Positions 1 to 9,339 of a stretch of DNA of 64,000 nucleotides are shown here, one piece after another. This DNA comes from Coriobacteriaceae bacterium. GTDB lineage: Bacteria > Actinomycetota > Coriobacteriia > Coriobacteriales > Coriobacteriaceae. The translations under genes and the position numbers were made by a program. Each line of letters starts with the position of its first letter. Position 1 is the stretch's first letter. Location: contig SUUG01000003.1 of the NCBI GenBank assembly GCA_015062655.1, positions 62,001 through 126,000 on the forward strand, in the 5' to 3' direction. The notes below the pieces were generated by a model. That model had not been told where the DNA came from and ran no database searches. It saw only the letters and a program-made list of their open reading frames with translations.

Positions 1-176
1 CGCTCCTTCAGCTTGTCGTACACGGCGGCGTCCTCGGGGTCGAGGACCCCATCCGTTGCAGATGCGACGGCGGGAAGGATCCTCGCGGGGCCTTCGCCGC
101 CCTTTGGGGCGCGGTCGGTCGCCGGAAGGCGGTCCGAGAGGTCGGGGCGGATGCCCGGTTCGTGCTCGTGCGGCAT
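1..176 (-). CDS. unidentified protein, N-terminal fragment running off the left edge
   Basis: A minus-strand frame opens with ATG at 176 and reads MPHEHEPGIRPDLSDRL onward to the window edge, giving about 58 residues. The visible part is charged, proline-rich and probably disordered, with no signal peptide or membrane segment. A GGGAG Shine-Dalgarno five bases before this ATG favours it over the in-frame ATG at 188. A TATAAT -10 box lies about 30 bases upstream. The family is not recognised from this fragment; the bulk of the protein lies outside the window. Confidence 0.6.
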   Translation of the reverse strand, partial: MPHEHEPGIRPDLSDRLPATDRAPKGGEGPARILPAVASATDGVLDPEDAAVYDKLKE

Positions 177-206
177 GGTGTCTCCCATCTTGCAGGCTTC
201 ACAGCA

Positions 207-212
207 ATTATA
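207..212 (-). promoter_or_regulatory. -10 box (TATAAT) for the left-edge gene
   Basis: A perfect TATAAT on the minus strand lies about 31 bases before the chosen ATG at 176. No convincing -35 hexamer is visible in the GC-rich DNA upstream. The stretch from 213 to 339 shows nothing else. Confidence 0.5.
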
Positions 213-339
213 GGGAACGAGGCCGCCGCGCCGCGGATGGGGGAGGAGTTTGACGCATCCGTAAGATTGCGGGCGCCCCCCCCGCGCCGCGAGCGGCCGC
301 GATCCGCGCGCGAGCGGCGCGGCGGCCTGGGCGCAGGTC

Positions 340-3252
340 TCAGAACGCGTCGTCGCGCACGGCCTCGATGATGCTGCCGGAGCGGCAGCGCATGAGGGCG
401 TAGCCGACGCTCGCGAGCATGATCGCGAGCACCGTGCCCGCGGCGAGCCCGACCATGAGCGGCGACGCCTGTGGGCCGACGTCGCCGAACGACTCCACGA
501 CCGAGCGCCACAGCATGATGTCGACGGCGGCCGACAGCAGCAGGCCGAGCGCGAACCCGCGCGCCGCGTAGCTCGCCGCCTCCCGTGCGATCATGCGACG
601 GAAGGCCCGCTCGCCCATGCCGATCGAGCGCAGCACCGCGAACTCGCGGCGGCGCAGGATGATCGAGGTCGTGATCGTGGTGAACACGTTCGCGACGGCG
701 ATGAGCCCCGTGATCGCGGCGAAGCAGACCGTGAAGGTTCCCGCCGCCATGAGCGACATCCGGCGCTGCCGGAACAGCTCCGCGTAGTTCGTGACGCCGT
801 GGTCCGTCCAGGCGGGGTCGGAGAGGATGTCGGGGAGCTCGCGGTAGACGCCCCGCTCGGTCGCGCGCGGGTCATCGGAGGTGAGGGAGAAGCCGATGCG
901 CCGGCTGCCGTTTTGGTAATCGCCGGCGGCGAACGGGCGCGAGAGCCAGTCGCCGCGGGCCGCGGCGCGGGCGAGCGCGGCCGGATCCTCCTCGGGCGCC
1001 TCGGAGGACCGCAGGGCGTCGAGCGCGCCCAGCGGCAGCACGAGGATGGGGGTCTGGTTGTAGTAGTTCGACTCGAGCGAGGTCCAGGGCACCGCGTCGG
1101 ACACGGCGGCGATCCGGACGGAGGCGCTCCCGGTGACCGCGTCGGCGAGCGGCACGGAGACCTCCGCGCCCGCTGCGGCGCCGTTCTCGTCCGTCGGCAG
1201 GAAGCGGGCGCGCGCCTCTCCGGCCTCGGCGCCGATCCCGTTGAGGAGCCGGTCCGGCCGTATGGCGACCGAGGTCACGAGCGTCGCGGTGCCGCCGCCG
1301 GAGAAGGGGCGGCGGACGGAGCGCCTGCCGTCGGCCTCCATGACGGGGACGAAGTTGCAGCCGATGGCGACCGGTCCCCCGGACGCCTCGAGGGCGTTGG
1401 CGTCGAGGCCGACCTCGGCGAGGTAGGCCCGCCAGGTCTGCTCGTCGACGAAGGAGAGGTTGACGAGGCCCGCCCAGGTGCCGTCGGCGAGCAGGTGGTC
1501 CTCGCGGTATTCCTCCTCGAACCGGTCGACGGCGGCCTGCCCGACATCGATGGCGCCCGCCGAGATCAGGGCGCCGGCCGACTCGTCGACGGCGTAGCCG
1601 GCCCGGGTCACATGGCCGGCGGCCGAAAGGGAGCGCAGCACCGCCTCGGCCGCCGCCTCCTCATCGCCCGCATCGACCGAACGCATGAGGGCGACCGAGA
1701 CGTCCACACCCTCCGTCTCGGGCATCCCGCGGGATGCGCTGCGCAGGTATGAGGTGAGCAGGCCCGAGGAGACGAGCAGGACCACGGAGACGGCAAGCGA
1801 CGCCACGGCAACGCGCCCGCGGGAGGCGGTGCGGGCGAGGTTGCGGTGGGCCAGCCACCCGGAGACCCCCTCGAGCCTCAGGTGGAGGGCATCGAGCCAG
1901 CGAAACCCGGTCCGCGTCCTTCGCGCCCCGGCGCGCCGCTGACGGCGCGCCGGCTCGATGTCGCGCGCCTGGCGTATCGCGTCGACGGCCGAGGCGCGCC
2001 CGGCTCGGCGGGCGGGGACGGCCGCGGCGACCAACGTCTCGGCGGCCGTGAGCACGACGGCCAGCGCGATCGCGATCGGCGAGGCGCTCATGGGCAGCTC
2101 CCCGACCCCCAGGCCTACGATGACGGCCACGCCCTCTCCCGTGAAGCGCAGGACCGCCCAGGTCCCGGCGAGGCCGATCAGGACCCCGGCGGGTATCCCC
2201 ACGGCGGCGAGCATGAGGGCCTCGAGGCGGACGATGCGCCTGATCTGGGACCCGGTCGCCCCCACGGAGGCGAGCAGGCCGAATTGGCGCGTCCGCTCGG
2301 AGACGGAGATGGCCAGCGCGTTGCTGATGAGCGAGATGCCGGCGCCGCCCACCACGAGGGCCAAGACCCCGGCCGTGCCCCACAGGACCGAGGCGTACCC
2401 GTCCCCGGGGACGCCTCGGTCAAAGAGGAGCGCGGTGTGCAGGTCGGCGAGCCGGACCCCGTCCGTCTGGGAGGCGGCATCCGCGGAGTCGATGAGGGAG
2501 AGCGTCCGCCCGCGAACGGCGCCGAGCTCCCTGGTGCCGTCCCAGACGAGGTAGGCGACGCTGCCCTGCGCGGGCAGGCCGGATTCGGCGGCTGTGAAGG
2601 CGATGTCGCCCGTCCAGGGCGGGCCCGGGTCGAAGAACCCGCTCACGCGGAAGCGCCGCGCCGGGCCACGATCGACGATCCCCGCCTCGATCCCCGACCC
2701 GTGGGCGAGCGGATCGGCGCCGTCCGGCGAGCTCAGCCGGCCGAGGGAGAGCGCGACGACGCTGCCGACCCCGAGGGGGGCCGTGCTGCCCCCGGAGGCG
2801 TCCGATGCAAACGTCATGCCCTTGTACCAGCGGGGGAGGAGGATCTCCTCGCCCGAGGCGGGAAGCTCCCCCTCGAACAGCGCGAGCGCGGGGAGGACCC
2901 CCTCGTCGCCGACGGGGAGCTCGGAGAGGGAGAGCGGCGCCGGCTCCTCGAGCCCGGCCTCCACGCCCCAGCTGACCTCGGCGGCCCCCACCCCGCGCAG
3001 CACGGCCGCCGCCCGCACGCCGGGCGCCTCGCGGACCTCGGCGGCCCCCTCGTCGGAGAGGCCCGCCACGAGCGCCTGCCAGGCGCCCTCGCGCATCGCG
3101 ATAGCCTCGCCGATCCCGGCTTGAAGGGAGGACGCCGAGGTGAAGATCGCCGTGATCAGAGCACAGGAGAGCGCGATGCCGATCACGGAGACGACGGCGT
3201 GGGGCTTTTTGCCGGCCAGCGAGCGGCGGGCGAAGCGAAACGGCGCGCCCAT
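340..3252 (-). CDS. ABC transporter permease, FtsX/MacB family
   Basis: Membrane protein of 970 residues, probably the permease of an efflux or envelope-stress ABC exporter. One N-terminal transmembrane helix (about residues 20-40) is followed by a large extracytoplasmic domain. A three-helix FtsX block comes next (residues ~290-410), then a second extracytoplasmic region and a final three-helix FtsX block ending near the C-terminus. This duplicated layout is typical of actinobacterial FtsX-like permeases, which usually do not import small solutes. The gene starts one base after the stop of the ATPase gene (TGAGATG), so the two are translationally coupled. The substrate cannot be told. The neighbouring divergent two-component system suggests regulation by an envelope signal, as in Bce-type modules; that link is inferred from position only. 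Confidence 0.85.
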   Translation of the reverse strand: MGAPFRFARRSLAGKKPHAVVSVIGIALSCALITAIFTSASSLQAGIGEAIAMREGAWQALVAGLSDEGAAEVREAPGVRAAAVLRGVGAAEVSWGVEAGLEEPAPLSLSELPVGDEGVLPALALFEGELPASGEEILLPRWYKGMTFASDASGGSTAPLGVGSVVALSLGRLSSPDGADPLAHGSGIEAGIVDRGPARRFRVSGFFDPGPPWTGDIAFTAAESGLPAQGSVAYLVWDGTRELGAVRGRTLSLIDSADAASQTDGVRLADLHTALLFDRGVPGDGYASVLWGTAGVLALVVGGAGISLISNALAISVSERTRQFGLLASVGATGSQIRRIVRLEALMLAAVGIPAGVLIGLAGTWAVLRFTGEGVAVIVGLGVGELPMSASPIAIALAVVLTAAETLVAAAVPARRAGRASAVDAIRQARDIEPARRQRRAGARRTRTGFRWLDALHLRLEGVSGWLAHRNLARTASRGRVAVASLAVSVVLLVSSGLLTSYLRSASRGMPETEGVDVSVALMRSVDAGDEEAAAEAVLRSLSAAGHVTRAGYAVDESAGALISAGAIDVGQAAVDRFEEEYREDHLLADGTWAGLVNLSFVDEQTWRAYLAEVGLDANALEASGGPVAIGCNFVPVMEADGRRSVRRPFSGGGTATLVTSVAIRPDRLLNGIGAEAGEARARFLPTDENGAAAGAEVSVPLADAVTGSASVRIAAVSDAVPWTSLESNYYNQTPILVLPLGALDALRSSEAPEEDPAALARAAARGDWLSRPFAAGDYQNGSRRIGFSLTSDDPRATERGVYRELPDILSDPAWTDHGVTNYAELFRQRRMSLMAAGTFTVCFAAITGLIAVANVFTTITTSIILRRREFAVLRSIGMGERAFRRMIAREAASYAARGFALGLLLSAAVDIMLWRSVVESFGDVGPQASPLMVGLAAGTVLAIMLASVGYALMRCRSGSIIEAVRDDAF

Positions 3253-3253
3253 C

Positions 3254-3934
<681 letters not shown>

Positions 3935-4014
3935 GTCCTTCCCCTTCCCTCGGCACGCGGGGCCCGTCTGGCAACACGATACGGCATCGCCCCCGCCGCC
4001 GCACGCGGCGCATC

Positions 4015-4030
4015 GTGACGGTTGCGTCAC
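4015..4030. promoter_or_regulatory. inverted repeat GTGACG-GTTG-CGTCAC in a divergent promoter region
   Basis: A perfect 6-bp inverted repeat with a 4-bp spacer sits between the divergently transcribed ABC exporter and response-regulator genes. A plausible -10 box for the regulator gene (TAGCAT, 4074-4079) lies 44 bases to the right. The site could be an operator for the adjacent OmpR-type regulator or another repressor; this is inferred from symmetry and position alone. Confidence 0.4.
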
Positions 4031-4128
4031 ACTCGGCCCCCGCCGGGCCGACCGGAGTCCGACCGGGGCGTGGTAGCATGGGTTCCCAAAGGCGGCCGCG
4101 GGCCGCTGCGGGATGAGAGGGGGCGACC

Positions 4129-4803
4129 GTGCATCGGATCTTGCTGGTCGAGGACGACCCGATGATCGTGTCGACGTTGACGGAGCTTCTCGAGGGGGAG
4201 GGCTACGACGTCGAGGGCGCCGCCACCCAGGGGGCCGCCGTCGAGCGCGCCCTCTCGCGCCCGCCGTCGCTGGTCCTGCTCGACGTCACGCTCGCCGACG
4301 GCAACGGCTTCGCGGTCTGCGCGGCCATCAAGCGCGAGCGGCCCCAGGTCCCCGTGATCTTCCTCACCGCGTCGGCCGACGAGCTCAACACCGTCACCGG
4401 GATCCAGATGGGCGCCGAGGACTACATCGCCAAGCCCTTCCGCCCCCGCGAGCTTCTGGCCCGCGTCGCCGCCGCGATTCGCCGCGCCCAGCCGGGGCGC
4501 GCCGTGATCACGCTCGGCCCCCTCTCGATCGACCCGGAGCGCGCCCGCGTGGAGCGCGACGGCCGCGAGGTCATCCTCTCCGCCCTCGAGTACCGGATGC
4601 TCATGCTGTTCGCCTTGAACGCGGGCAAGATCGTCACGCGCGATCAGATCCGCGAGGCGCTCTGGGACGACGCGGGGGCCTACATCGAGGAGAATACCCT
4701 CTCCGTGTACATCAAGCGCCTGCGCGGCAAGATCGAGGACGATCCGGCCGACCCCTCGATCGTGGTGACCGTGCGCGGCATGGGCTACCGGGTCGTGGGC
4801 TAG
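4129..4803 (+). CDS. OmpR/PhoB-family response regulator
   Basis: DNA-binding response regulator of 224 residues. The receiver domain (1-115) shows the acidic pair D9/D10, phosphoacceptor D52 in LVLLDVTL, T80 and K102 (AKPF). A winged-helix effector domain follows (about 128-223) with the usual VTVRGMGYRV end. The GTG start has a GAGAGGGGG ribosome-binding site. The partner histidine kinase gene begins three bases after its stop, so the two form one operon. The divergent ABC exporter is the obvious candidate target. Confidence 0.93.
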   Translation: MHRILLVEDDPMIVSTLTELLEGEGYDVEGAATQGAAVERALSRPPSLVLLDVTLADGNGFAVCAAIKRERPQVPVIFLTASADELNTVTGIQMGAEDYIAKPFRPRELLARVAAAIRRAQPGRAVITLGPLSIDPERARVERDGREVILSALEYRMLMLFALNAGKIVTRDQIREALWDDAGAYIEENTLSVYIKRLRGKIEDDPADPSIVVTVRGMGYRVVG

Positions 4804-4805
4804 CC

Positions 4806-5873
4806 GTGGCGCTGCGCAATCCCGGGGAGGGGCGCCAGGTCGCCTGGCAGCTCGCACTCTCCGCCGCCCTCGCCCTCGCCGCCCTCGCGCTCTCGGGCCC
4901 CGTCGCGGCCCTCTGGGCGCTCGCCGCCGGCCTCGCGGCGAGCCTGATCGCGCTCGCCGCGAGCCGGGCGCGCTACCGGGCCATCGCGCGCATGAGCGAG
5001 CGGCTCGACGCCGTCCTCCATGGCAGCCGGCAGCCCTCGCTTGCCGGGGCTGACGAGGGCGAGCTCGCGATACTCGCCAGCGAGCTCGACAAGGTGGTGA
5101 GCCGGCTCAACCTCACGGCCGAGGCCCTCGAGCGGGAGAGCGCCCGCCTCTCGGACGCGCTCGCCGACATCTCGCATCAGTTGAAGACGCCCCTCACCTC
5201 GCTGTCGCTCATGTGCGAGCTCGTCCGCAAGCGCGTCGTCGCCCGGGGCGGGGCCCTCACGCAGGAGGAGGCCGACGAGATCGCGGCGCGGCTGCGCACG
5301 ATGCAGCGGCTCCAGGAGCGGGTGCAGTGGCTCGTGGCCTCTCTTTTGAAGCTCGCCCGCATCGACGCGGGGGTGGTCAGGTTCGCGCGGGTCCGGGTGG
5401 AGGCCGACCGCGTGATCGAGCGGGCCGCCTCCACGCTCGATGTGGCTTTCGACCTCGCCGGCGTCGAGCTCACACATGTCCCCGCTTCGGGGGCCGGGTT
5501 TTTCGGGGATCCCTCGTGGAGCGCGGAGGCCCTCGCGAACGTGCTCAAGAACTGCATGGAGCACACGCCCTCCGGCGGGCGTGTGCGGGTCTGGGCCACC
5601 GCCGACGCGCTCGCGTGCCGCATCCACGTCCAGGACACGGGCCCCGGCATCGCCGAGGAGGACCTTCCCCATGTGTTCGAGCGGTTCTACCGCGGGCGGC
5701 AGGGGGAGGAGGCCTCTCCAACCGATCCGGCGGGCGTGGGCATCGGGCTCTCGCTGGCCCGGAGCCTCGTCACCGCGCAGGGCGGCACCATCGAGGCGCG
5801 AAACGCCCGCGACGCGTCGGGTCGCGTCACGGGCGCTCGGTTCGATCTGATCTTCTTCCACGCGGTGGTGTGA
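4806..5873 (+). CDS. sensor histidine kinase with short N-terminal membrane anchor
   Basis: Kinase of 355 residues starting with GTG two bases after the regulator stop. Two closely spaced hydrophobic segments (about residues 13-52) leave almost no extracytoplasmic sensor domain. This is the intramembrane-sensing layout seen in kinases that work with ABC exporters. A linker and the dimerisation domain follow, with H124 in ISHQLKTPL. The ATPase domain has an N box (NVLKNCMEHT), G1 (DTGPGI), an F box (VFERFYRG) and G2 (GVGIGLSLA). The tiny sensor region and the neighbouring ABC exporter fit a transporter-coupled signalling module, but the signal is unknown. Confidence 0.9.
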   Translation: MALRNPGEGRQVAWQLALSAALALAALALSGPVAALWALAAGLAASLIALAASRARYRAIARMSERLDAVLHGSRQPSLAGADEGELAILASELDKVVSRLNLTAEALERESARLSDALADISHQLKTPLTSLSLMCELVRKRVVARGGALTQEEADEIAARLRTMQRLQERVQWLVASLLKLARIDAGVVRFARVRVEADRVIERAASTLDVAFDLAGVELTHVPASGAGFFGDPSWSAEALANVLKNCMEHTPSGGRVRVWATADALACRIHVQDTGPGIAEEDLPHVFERFYRGRQGEEASPTDPAGVGIGLSLARSLVTAQGGTIEARNARDASGRVTGARFDLIFFHAVV

Positions 5874-5884
5874 GGGTGCTGCCC

Positions 5885-7519
5885 TCAGGCGTGCACCACC
5901 ACGCAGAGCCCCTCAGAGACGAGGTTGAAGAGCTCGGCCGCCTTCTCGGGCGGCAGGTTGACGCACCCGTGGCTGCCCACGGAGTAGAAGGCCGAGGGGT
6001 TGGAGAAGCTGGACGCGGCCTGCCAGCTCGCATCGTGGAAGCCCACGGCACCGCCGATGAAGGGCATCCAGTACGAGACCGGCGTCCGGTAGATGGGCTC
6101 GCCGGTGGCCGGGTCCTTCTTGCCCACGAGGGTGATGTTTCGCAGGCAGGGGCGCATGCGGTAGATGCCCGTGGGCGTCTGGTTGCCGAGGTTGGGGTTG
6201 CCGGAGATGATCCCCGACTCCCAGATGAGGTTGCCCGAGGCGTCGTAGTAGCGGGCGTGCTGCTCGGCGAGGTCGACGTCGATGTAGGCGCTCCAGTCGC
6301 GCTCGCCGCGGGCGGTGAACACATCGCCGGCGCTCTTCACGGGGACCTCGATCGAGGCGTCCTGGCCGGCGTCGACGGCCGCCCTCACCTGCTCGCCCAG
6401 GGCCGCTGAATCCGCGATCCAGCCCCAGGTGCCGCCCGAGATGGTGACGGCCTTGCCGTCGGGGCGGGTGTAGCTGCGCTCGGTGCCCACGGTGTCCATC
6501 GCGTCGATGGTGAGCTGCTTCAGCCAGGCGTCGAGCTGCCCGGCGTCAAGGGAGGGCGCGAGGTCCTCGCCGAAGACGACCCAGCCCGCGAGCTGGGCGG
6601 GCCCGACACGGCCCACCTCGGTGCCGCCCATCGTGAGGGTGACGGTGGGCGCGATGAGCTTGCTCGCGGCCTCGCAGGCCGCGCGGATCTGATCGGTCGT
6701 GGCGCCGCCCGCGAAGGATTCGAAGTAGGTGCTGTCGACGGTGACGTCCGTCTCGAGCTCGGCCAGCGCGCGCTTGGCGGCGGCGTCGAGCTTGACGGCG
6801 TCGATCTTGACGTTGGCCAGCGCGCGCTCGAAGGTGAAGGCGCCGGCGGCCTCGTCGAAGGCGCTCGGGCCGTCGAAGGTCCCGGTGCGGCCCTCGTTGA
6901 AGGCGGCGACGGCGGCGGAGAGGCTCTCGTCGAAGGCGCGCTCGTCGAAGGCGGCGGGCAGCTGCGCCGGGGCCTCGGCCGCCGCGCTCGAGCCCGAGCC
7001 GGTGGCCTGGGCCTTTGCGGCGCGGGCCTCGGGTGCGCCCATGAGCGAGGAGGCCAGGCGGGCGGGCCAGATGAGCGGGGTGTTGCCGGCAAGCACCGTA
7101 GCGGCGCGGGCGTCGGCGTCGACCACCTCGGCCGCCGAGGAGGGGGTGTAGGTCCAGGAGAAGTCGATGCCGGAGACCGTCAGGGAGTAGGAGGAGACGG
7201 CCCGCTCGATGCGCGCGGCCGCCTCGGCGCGCGGCATGAGCGAGACGTCCGCGCCGGCGATCGAGGTGTTGGGGTAGTAGATGTTCGAGAACGCGATCGC
7301 GCCGCCCGCGTAGGCGGCGAGCAGGAGCCCTCCGGCGACGCCGAGGGCGATGAGGCCGCGGCGGCGACGGGAGGGGCGCGCGTGCGCGCCGGGCGCGGCA
7401 GCGGCCGCCTCGGCTTGCGCCGGGCGGGCGTGGGCCCCGATGGGGCGGACGGGCTGGACGCCCGCGGCGGGGGCGCCGGGGGCGCCGGGGGCGGGATCGG
7501 TGCGGTGGGAAAGCGGCAT
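5885..7519 (-). CDS. L,D-transpeptidase with peptidoglycan-binding repeats (YkuD family)
   Basis: Cell-envelope enzyme of 544 residues predicted to form 3-3 peptidoglycan cross-links or attach proteins to the wall. A proline/alanine-rich cytoplasmic tail (1-50) precedes one transmembrane helix (about 55-77). Two VanW-type peptidoglycan-binding-like domains follow. The C-terminal YkuD domain carries the catalytic motif SHGCVNL with H517 and nucleophile C519. The architecture resembles actinobacterial and clostridial Ldt proteins. The ATG at 7519 has AAGGAG upstream, and a TATAAT lies 40 bases before the start. It ends convergently with the histidine kinase gene, 11 bases away. Its in vivo substrate is inferred from family. 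Confidence 0.92.
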   Translation of the reverse strand: MPLSHRTDPAPGAPGAPAAGVQPVRPIGAHARPAQAEAAAAAPGAHARPSRRRRGLIALGVAGGLLLAAYAGGAIAFSNIYYPNTSIAGADVSLMPRAEAAARIERAVSSYSLTVSGIDFSWTYTPSSAAEVVDADARAATVLAGNTPLIWPARLASSLMGAPEARAAKAQATGSGSSAAAEAPAQLPAAFDERAFDESLSAAVAAFNEGRTGTFDGPSAFDEAAGAFTFERALANVKIDAVKLDAAAKRALAELETDVTVDSTYFESFAGGATTDQIRAACEAASKLIAPTVTLTMGGTEVGRVGPAQLAGWVVFGEDLAPSLDAGQLDAWLKQLTIDAMDTVGTERSYTRPDGKAVTISGGTWGWIADSAALGEQVRAAVDAGQDASIEVPVKSAGDVFTARGERDWSAYIDVDLAEQHARYYDASGNLIWESGIISGNPNLGNQTPTGIYRMRPCLRNITLVGKKDPATGEPIYRTPVSYWMPFIGGAVGFHDASWQAASSFSNPSAFYSVGSHGCVNLPPEKAAELFNLVSEGLCVVVHA

Positions 7520-7558
7520 GCTCGAACAGGCTCCTTGCTACGTCTTCGGTTCCCCGCG

Positions 7559-7564
7559 ATTATA
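7559..7564 (-). promoter_or_regulatory. -10 box (TATAAT) of the L,D-transpeptidase gene
   Basis: A perfect TATAAT on the minus strand lies about 40 bases upstream of the ATG at 7519, in the short gap after the serine dehydratase gene. This suggests independent transcription of the transpeptidase gene. Confidence 0.55.
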
Positions 7565-7671
7565 ACCGCTCGCCCGGACAGCGCGGCGGCCTCATCGCGC
7601 CCGCGGGCGGATAGTTTCCGCAGGAAGCCGCCGAGGGCGGGAAGAGATCAGGGATAAATGTGCAATCGTCG

Positions 7672-9273
7672 TCAGCACCGACCGCAGCGGGCGCAGGCCG
7701 AGAGGGCCGAGGGCGCCTGCGCGATGCCGCCTTGCGCCGTCTCGCGCAGGCTCGCGGGCAGGGAGCGACCGACGGCGAGCATGACGCGGGCCATCTCGTC
7801 GAAGGGGACGAGGCTCGCCACGCCGGAGAGGGCGAGCTGGGCCGACGAGAAGGCTGCGGCGACGCCGATGGCGTTGCGGGTCTGGCAGGGCACCTCCACG
7901 AGGCCGCCGACCGGGTCGCACACGAGGCCGAGGAGGTTCGACAGGGCCAGGGAGCCCGCCGCGAGCGCCTGCGCGGGCGTGCCGCCCATGAGCTCGACGA
8001 GGGCCGCGGCGGCCATCGCGGCCGCGCTGCCGACCTCGGCCTGGCAGCCACCCTCGGCGCCCGCGACGCAGGCGTTCGCGGTGAGGACGAGCCCCACGGC
8101 CGCGGCTGCGTAGAGCGCCGACGCCACGGCGCCCTCGTCCGTCTCGAGGCAATCGGCGAGCGCGAGCACGCTCCCGGGGACGATGCCCGAGGACCCGGCC
8201 GTGGGCGCGGCCACGATGACGCCCATCGACGCGCTGCGCTCGAGCACGGCCAGGGCGCGCGCCGTGGCCTCGGTCTGGACCCGCCCCATGAGCGGGCCGG
8301 CGAGCTCATGCGCGGCCCCGGCGACGGAGGCGGCTTCGCCGCCGATGAAGCCGCCGAGCGAGGGCTCGGGGCGCTCGATGGGCGCCGTGGTCTCCTCGCG
8401 CATGACGGCGATGACGCGGCGCATCGAGGCGCGCGCCGCCTCCTCGCCGCGCAGCGCCGCCTCGCGCGCGGCCATGACCTCACCGATCGAGGCCTGCTGG
8501 CGGGTGCAGACGTCGAGCAGCTGGGCGGCGTCGTCGAAGACCTCGGGCACGCTGACGCCCGGCCCGTGCGCCGTGATGGAGCCGGGGAGCTCGATGAAGG
8601 TGGCCCAGTCCACGAGGTCGAGCCCGCGCACCTCGGACAGGACGGCGGGCTCGCCCGCGCCGTCGGTCTCGAAGACGGTGTAGGCCTGGCCGCCCTGCTC
8701 GGTGCGGTAGGTGCGGCAGAAGGCGATGTTCATCCGCGCGGCCGCGAGCGCGCCGGTGAGCGCCGCGAGCGCGCCCGGCGCGTCGCGATGGGCCACGAAC
8801 AGCGTGGTGTAGAGCCCGGAGAGCTCCACGCCGACCCCGTTGATGCGCCTCACGCGCACCCGGCCGCCGCCGAGGCTCTCGCCGATGACCTTGACTTTCG
8901 TGCCGTCATGGGCGGTGAGGGCGATCTCGACGGTGTTGGGGTGCAGGGTCTCGTCGTCGCCCGCGACCTCGAAGCGGAAGGCCACGCCGCGCTCGCGGGC
9001 GATCTCGAAGGAGTCGCGGATGCGCTCGTCGTCCGCGTCGAGGCCGAGGACGCCGGCCACGAGCGCCCGGTCCGTGCCGTGCCCGCGGTAGGTGTGGGCG
9101 AAGGAGTTCCACAGCACGAAGGACGCGTCGGCGACGTCTCCCCCCACGAGCGCCGCCGCCACGCGGGCGCAGCGCAGCGCGCCGGCGGTGTGCGAGGAGG
9201 ACGGCCCCACCATGATGGGGCCGAGGATCTCGAAGGCCGAGGTCGTGGCCAGGGTCTGCGGGGTGTCTGCCAT
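7672..9273 (-). CDS. sdaA: L-serine ammonia-lyase, iron-sulfur type, single-chain
   Basis: Converts L-serine to pyruvate and ammonia in the cytoplasm using a [4Fe-4S] cluster. The beta (substrate/ACT-like) domain is N-terminal, opening ILGPIMVGPSSSHTAGALR, and spans about residues 1-225. The catalytic alpha domain follows (about 250-533) with cluster-region cysteines in ANACVAGAEGGC and VCDPVGGLVEVPC. The extreme C-terminus, CARCGRC, matches the cysteine-bearing tail that enters the active site in type 1 and 2 enzymes. The length of 533 residues fits a fused enzyme rather than separate SdaAA and SdaAB chains. GAGGAAG precedes the ATG. The gene lies 66 bases downstream of gltX and may be co-transcribed with it. 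Confidence 0.93.
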   Translation of the reverse strand: MADTPQTLATTSAFEILGPIMVGPSSSHTAGALRCARVAAALVGGDVADASFVLWNSFAHTYRGHGTDRALVAGVLGLDADDERIRDSFEIARERGVAFRFEVAGDDETLHPNTVEIALTAHDGTKVKVIGESLGGGRVRVRRINGVGVELSGLYTTLFVAHRDAPGALAALTGALAAARMNIAFCRTYRTEQGGQAYTVFETDGAGEPAVLSEVRGLDLVDWATFIELPGSITAHGPGVSVPEVFDDAAQLLDVCTRQQASIGEVMAAREAALRGEEAARASMRRVIAVMREETTAPIERPEPSLGGFIGGEAASVAGAAHELAGPLMGRVQTEATARALAVLERSASMGVIVAAPTAGSSGIVPGSVLALADCLETDEGAVASALYAAAAVGLVLTANACVAGAEGGCQAEVGSAAAMAAAALVELMGGTPAQALAAGSLALSNLLGLVCDPVGGLVEVPCQTRNAIGVAAAFSSAQLALSGVASLVPFDEMARVMLAVGRSLPASLRETAQGGIAQAPSALSACARCGRC

Positions 9274-9339
9274 CGCTTCCTCACATGGTCGCCGATACGG
9301 TGGTGGCCCCCGGGCGCTCGGGCGGCCGCTGCTTGCCGC

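Noticed and set aside
3935-4030. 32-residue N-terminal extension of the ABC ATPase
   Set aside because: The extension is Cys/Gly-rich and not family-like. A strong ribosome-binding site precedes the GTG at 3934.
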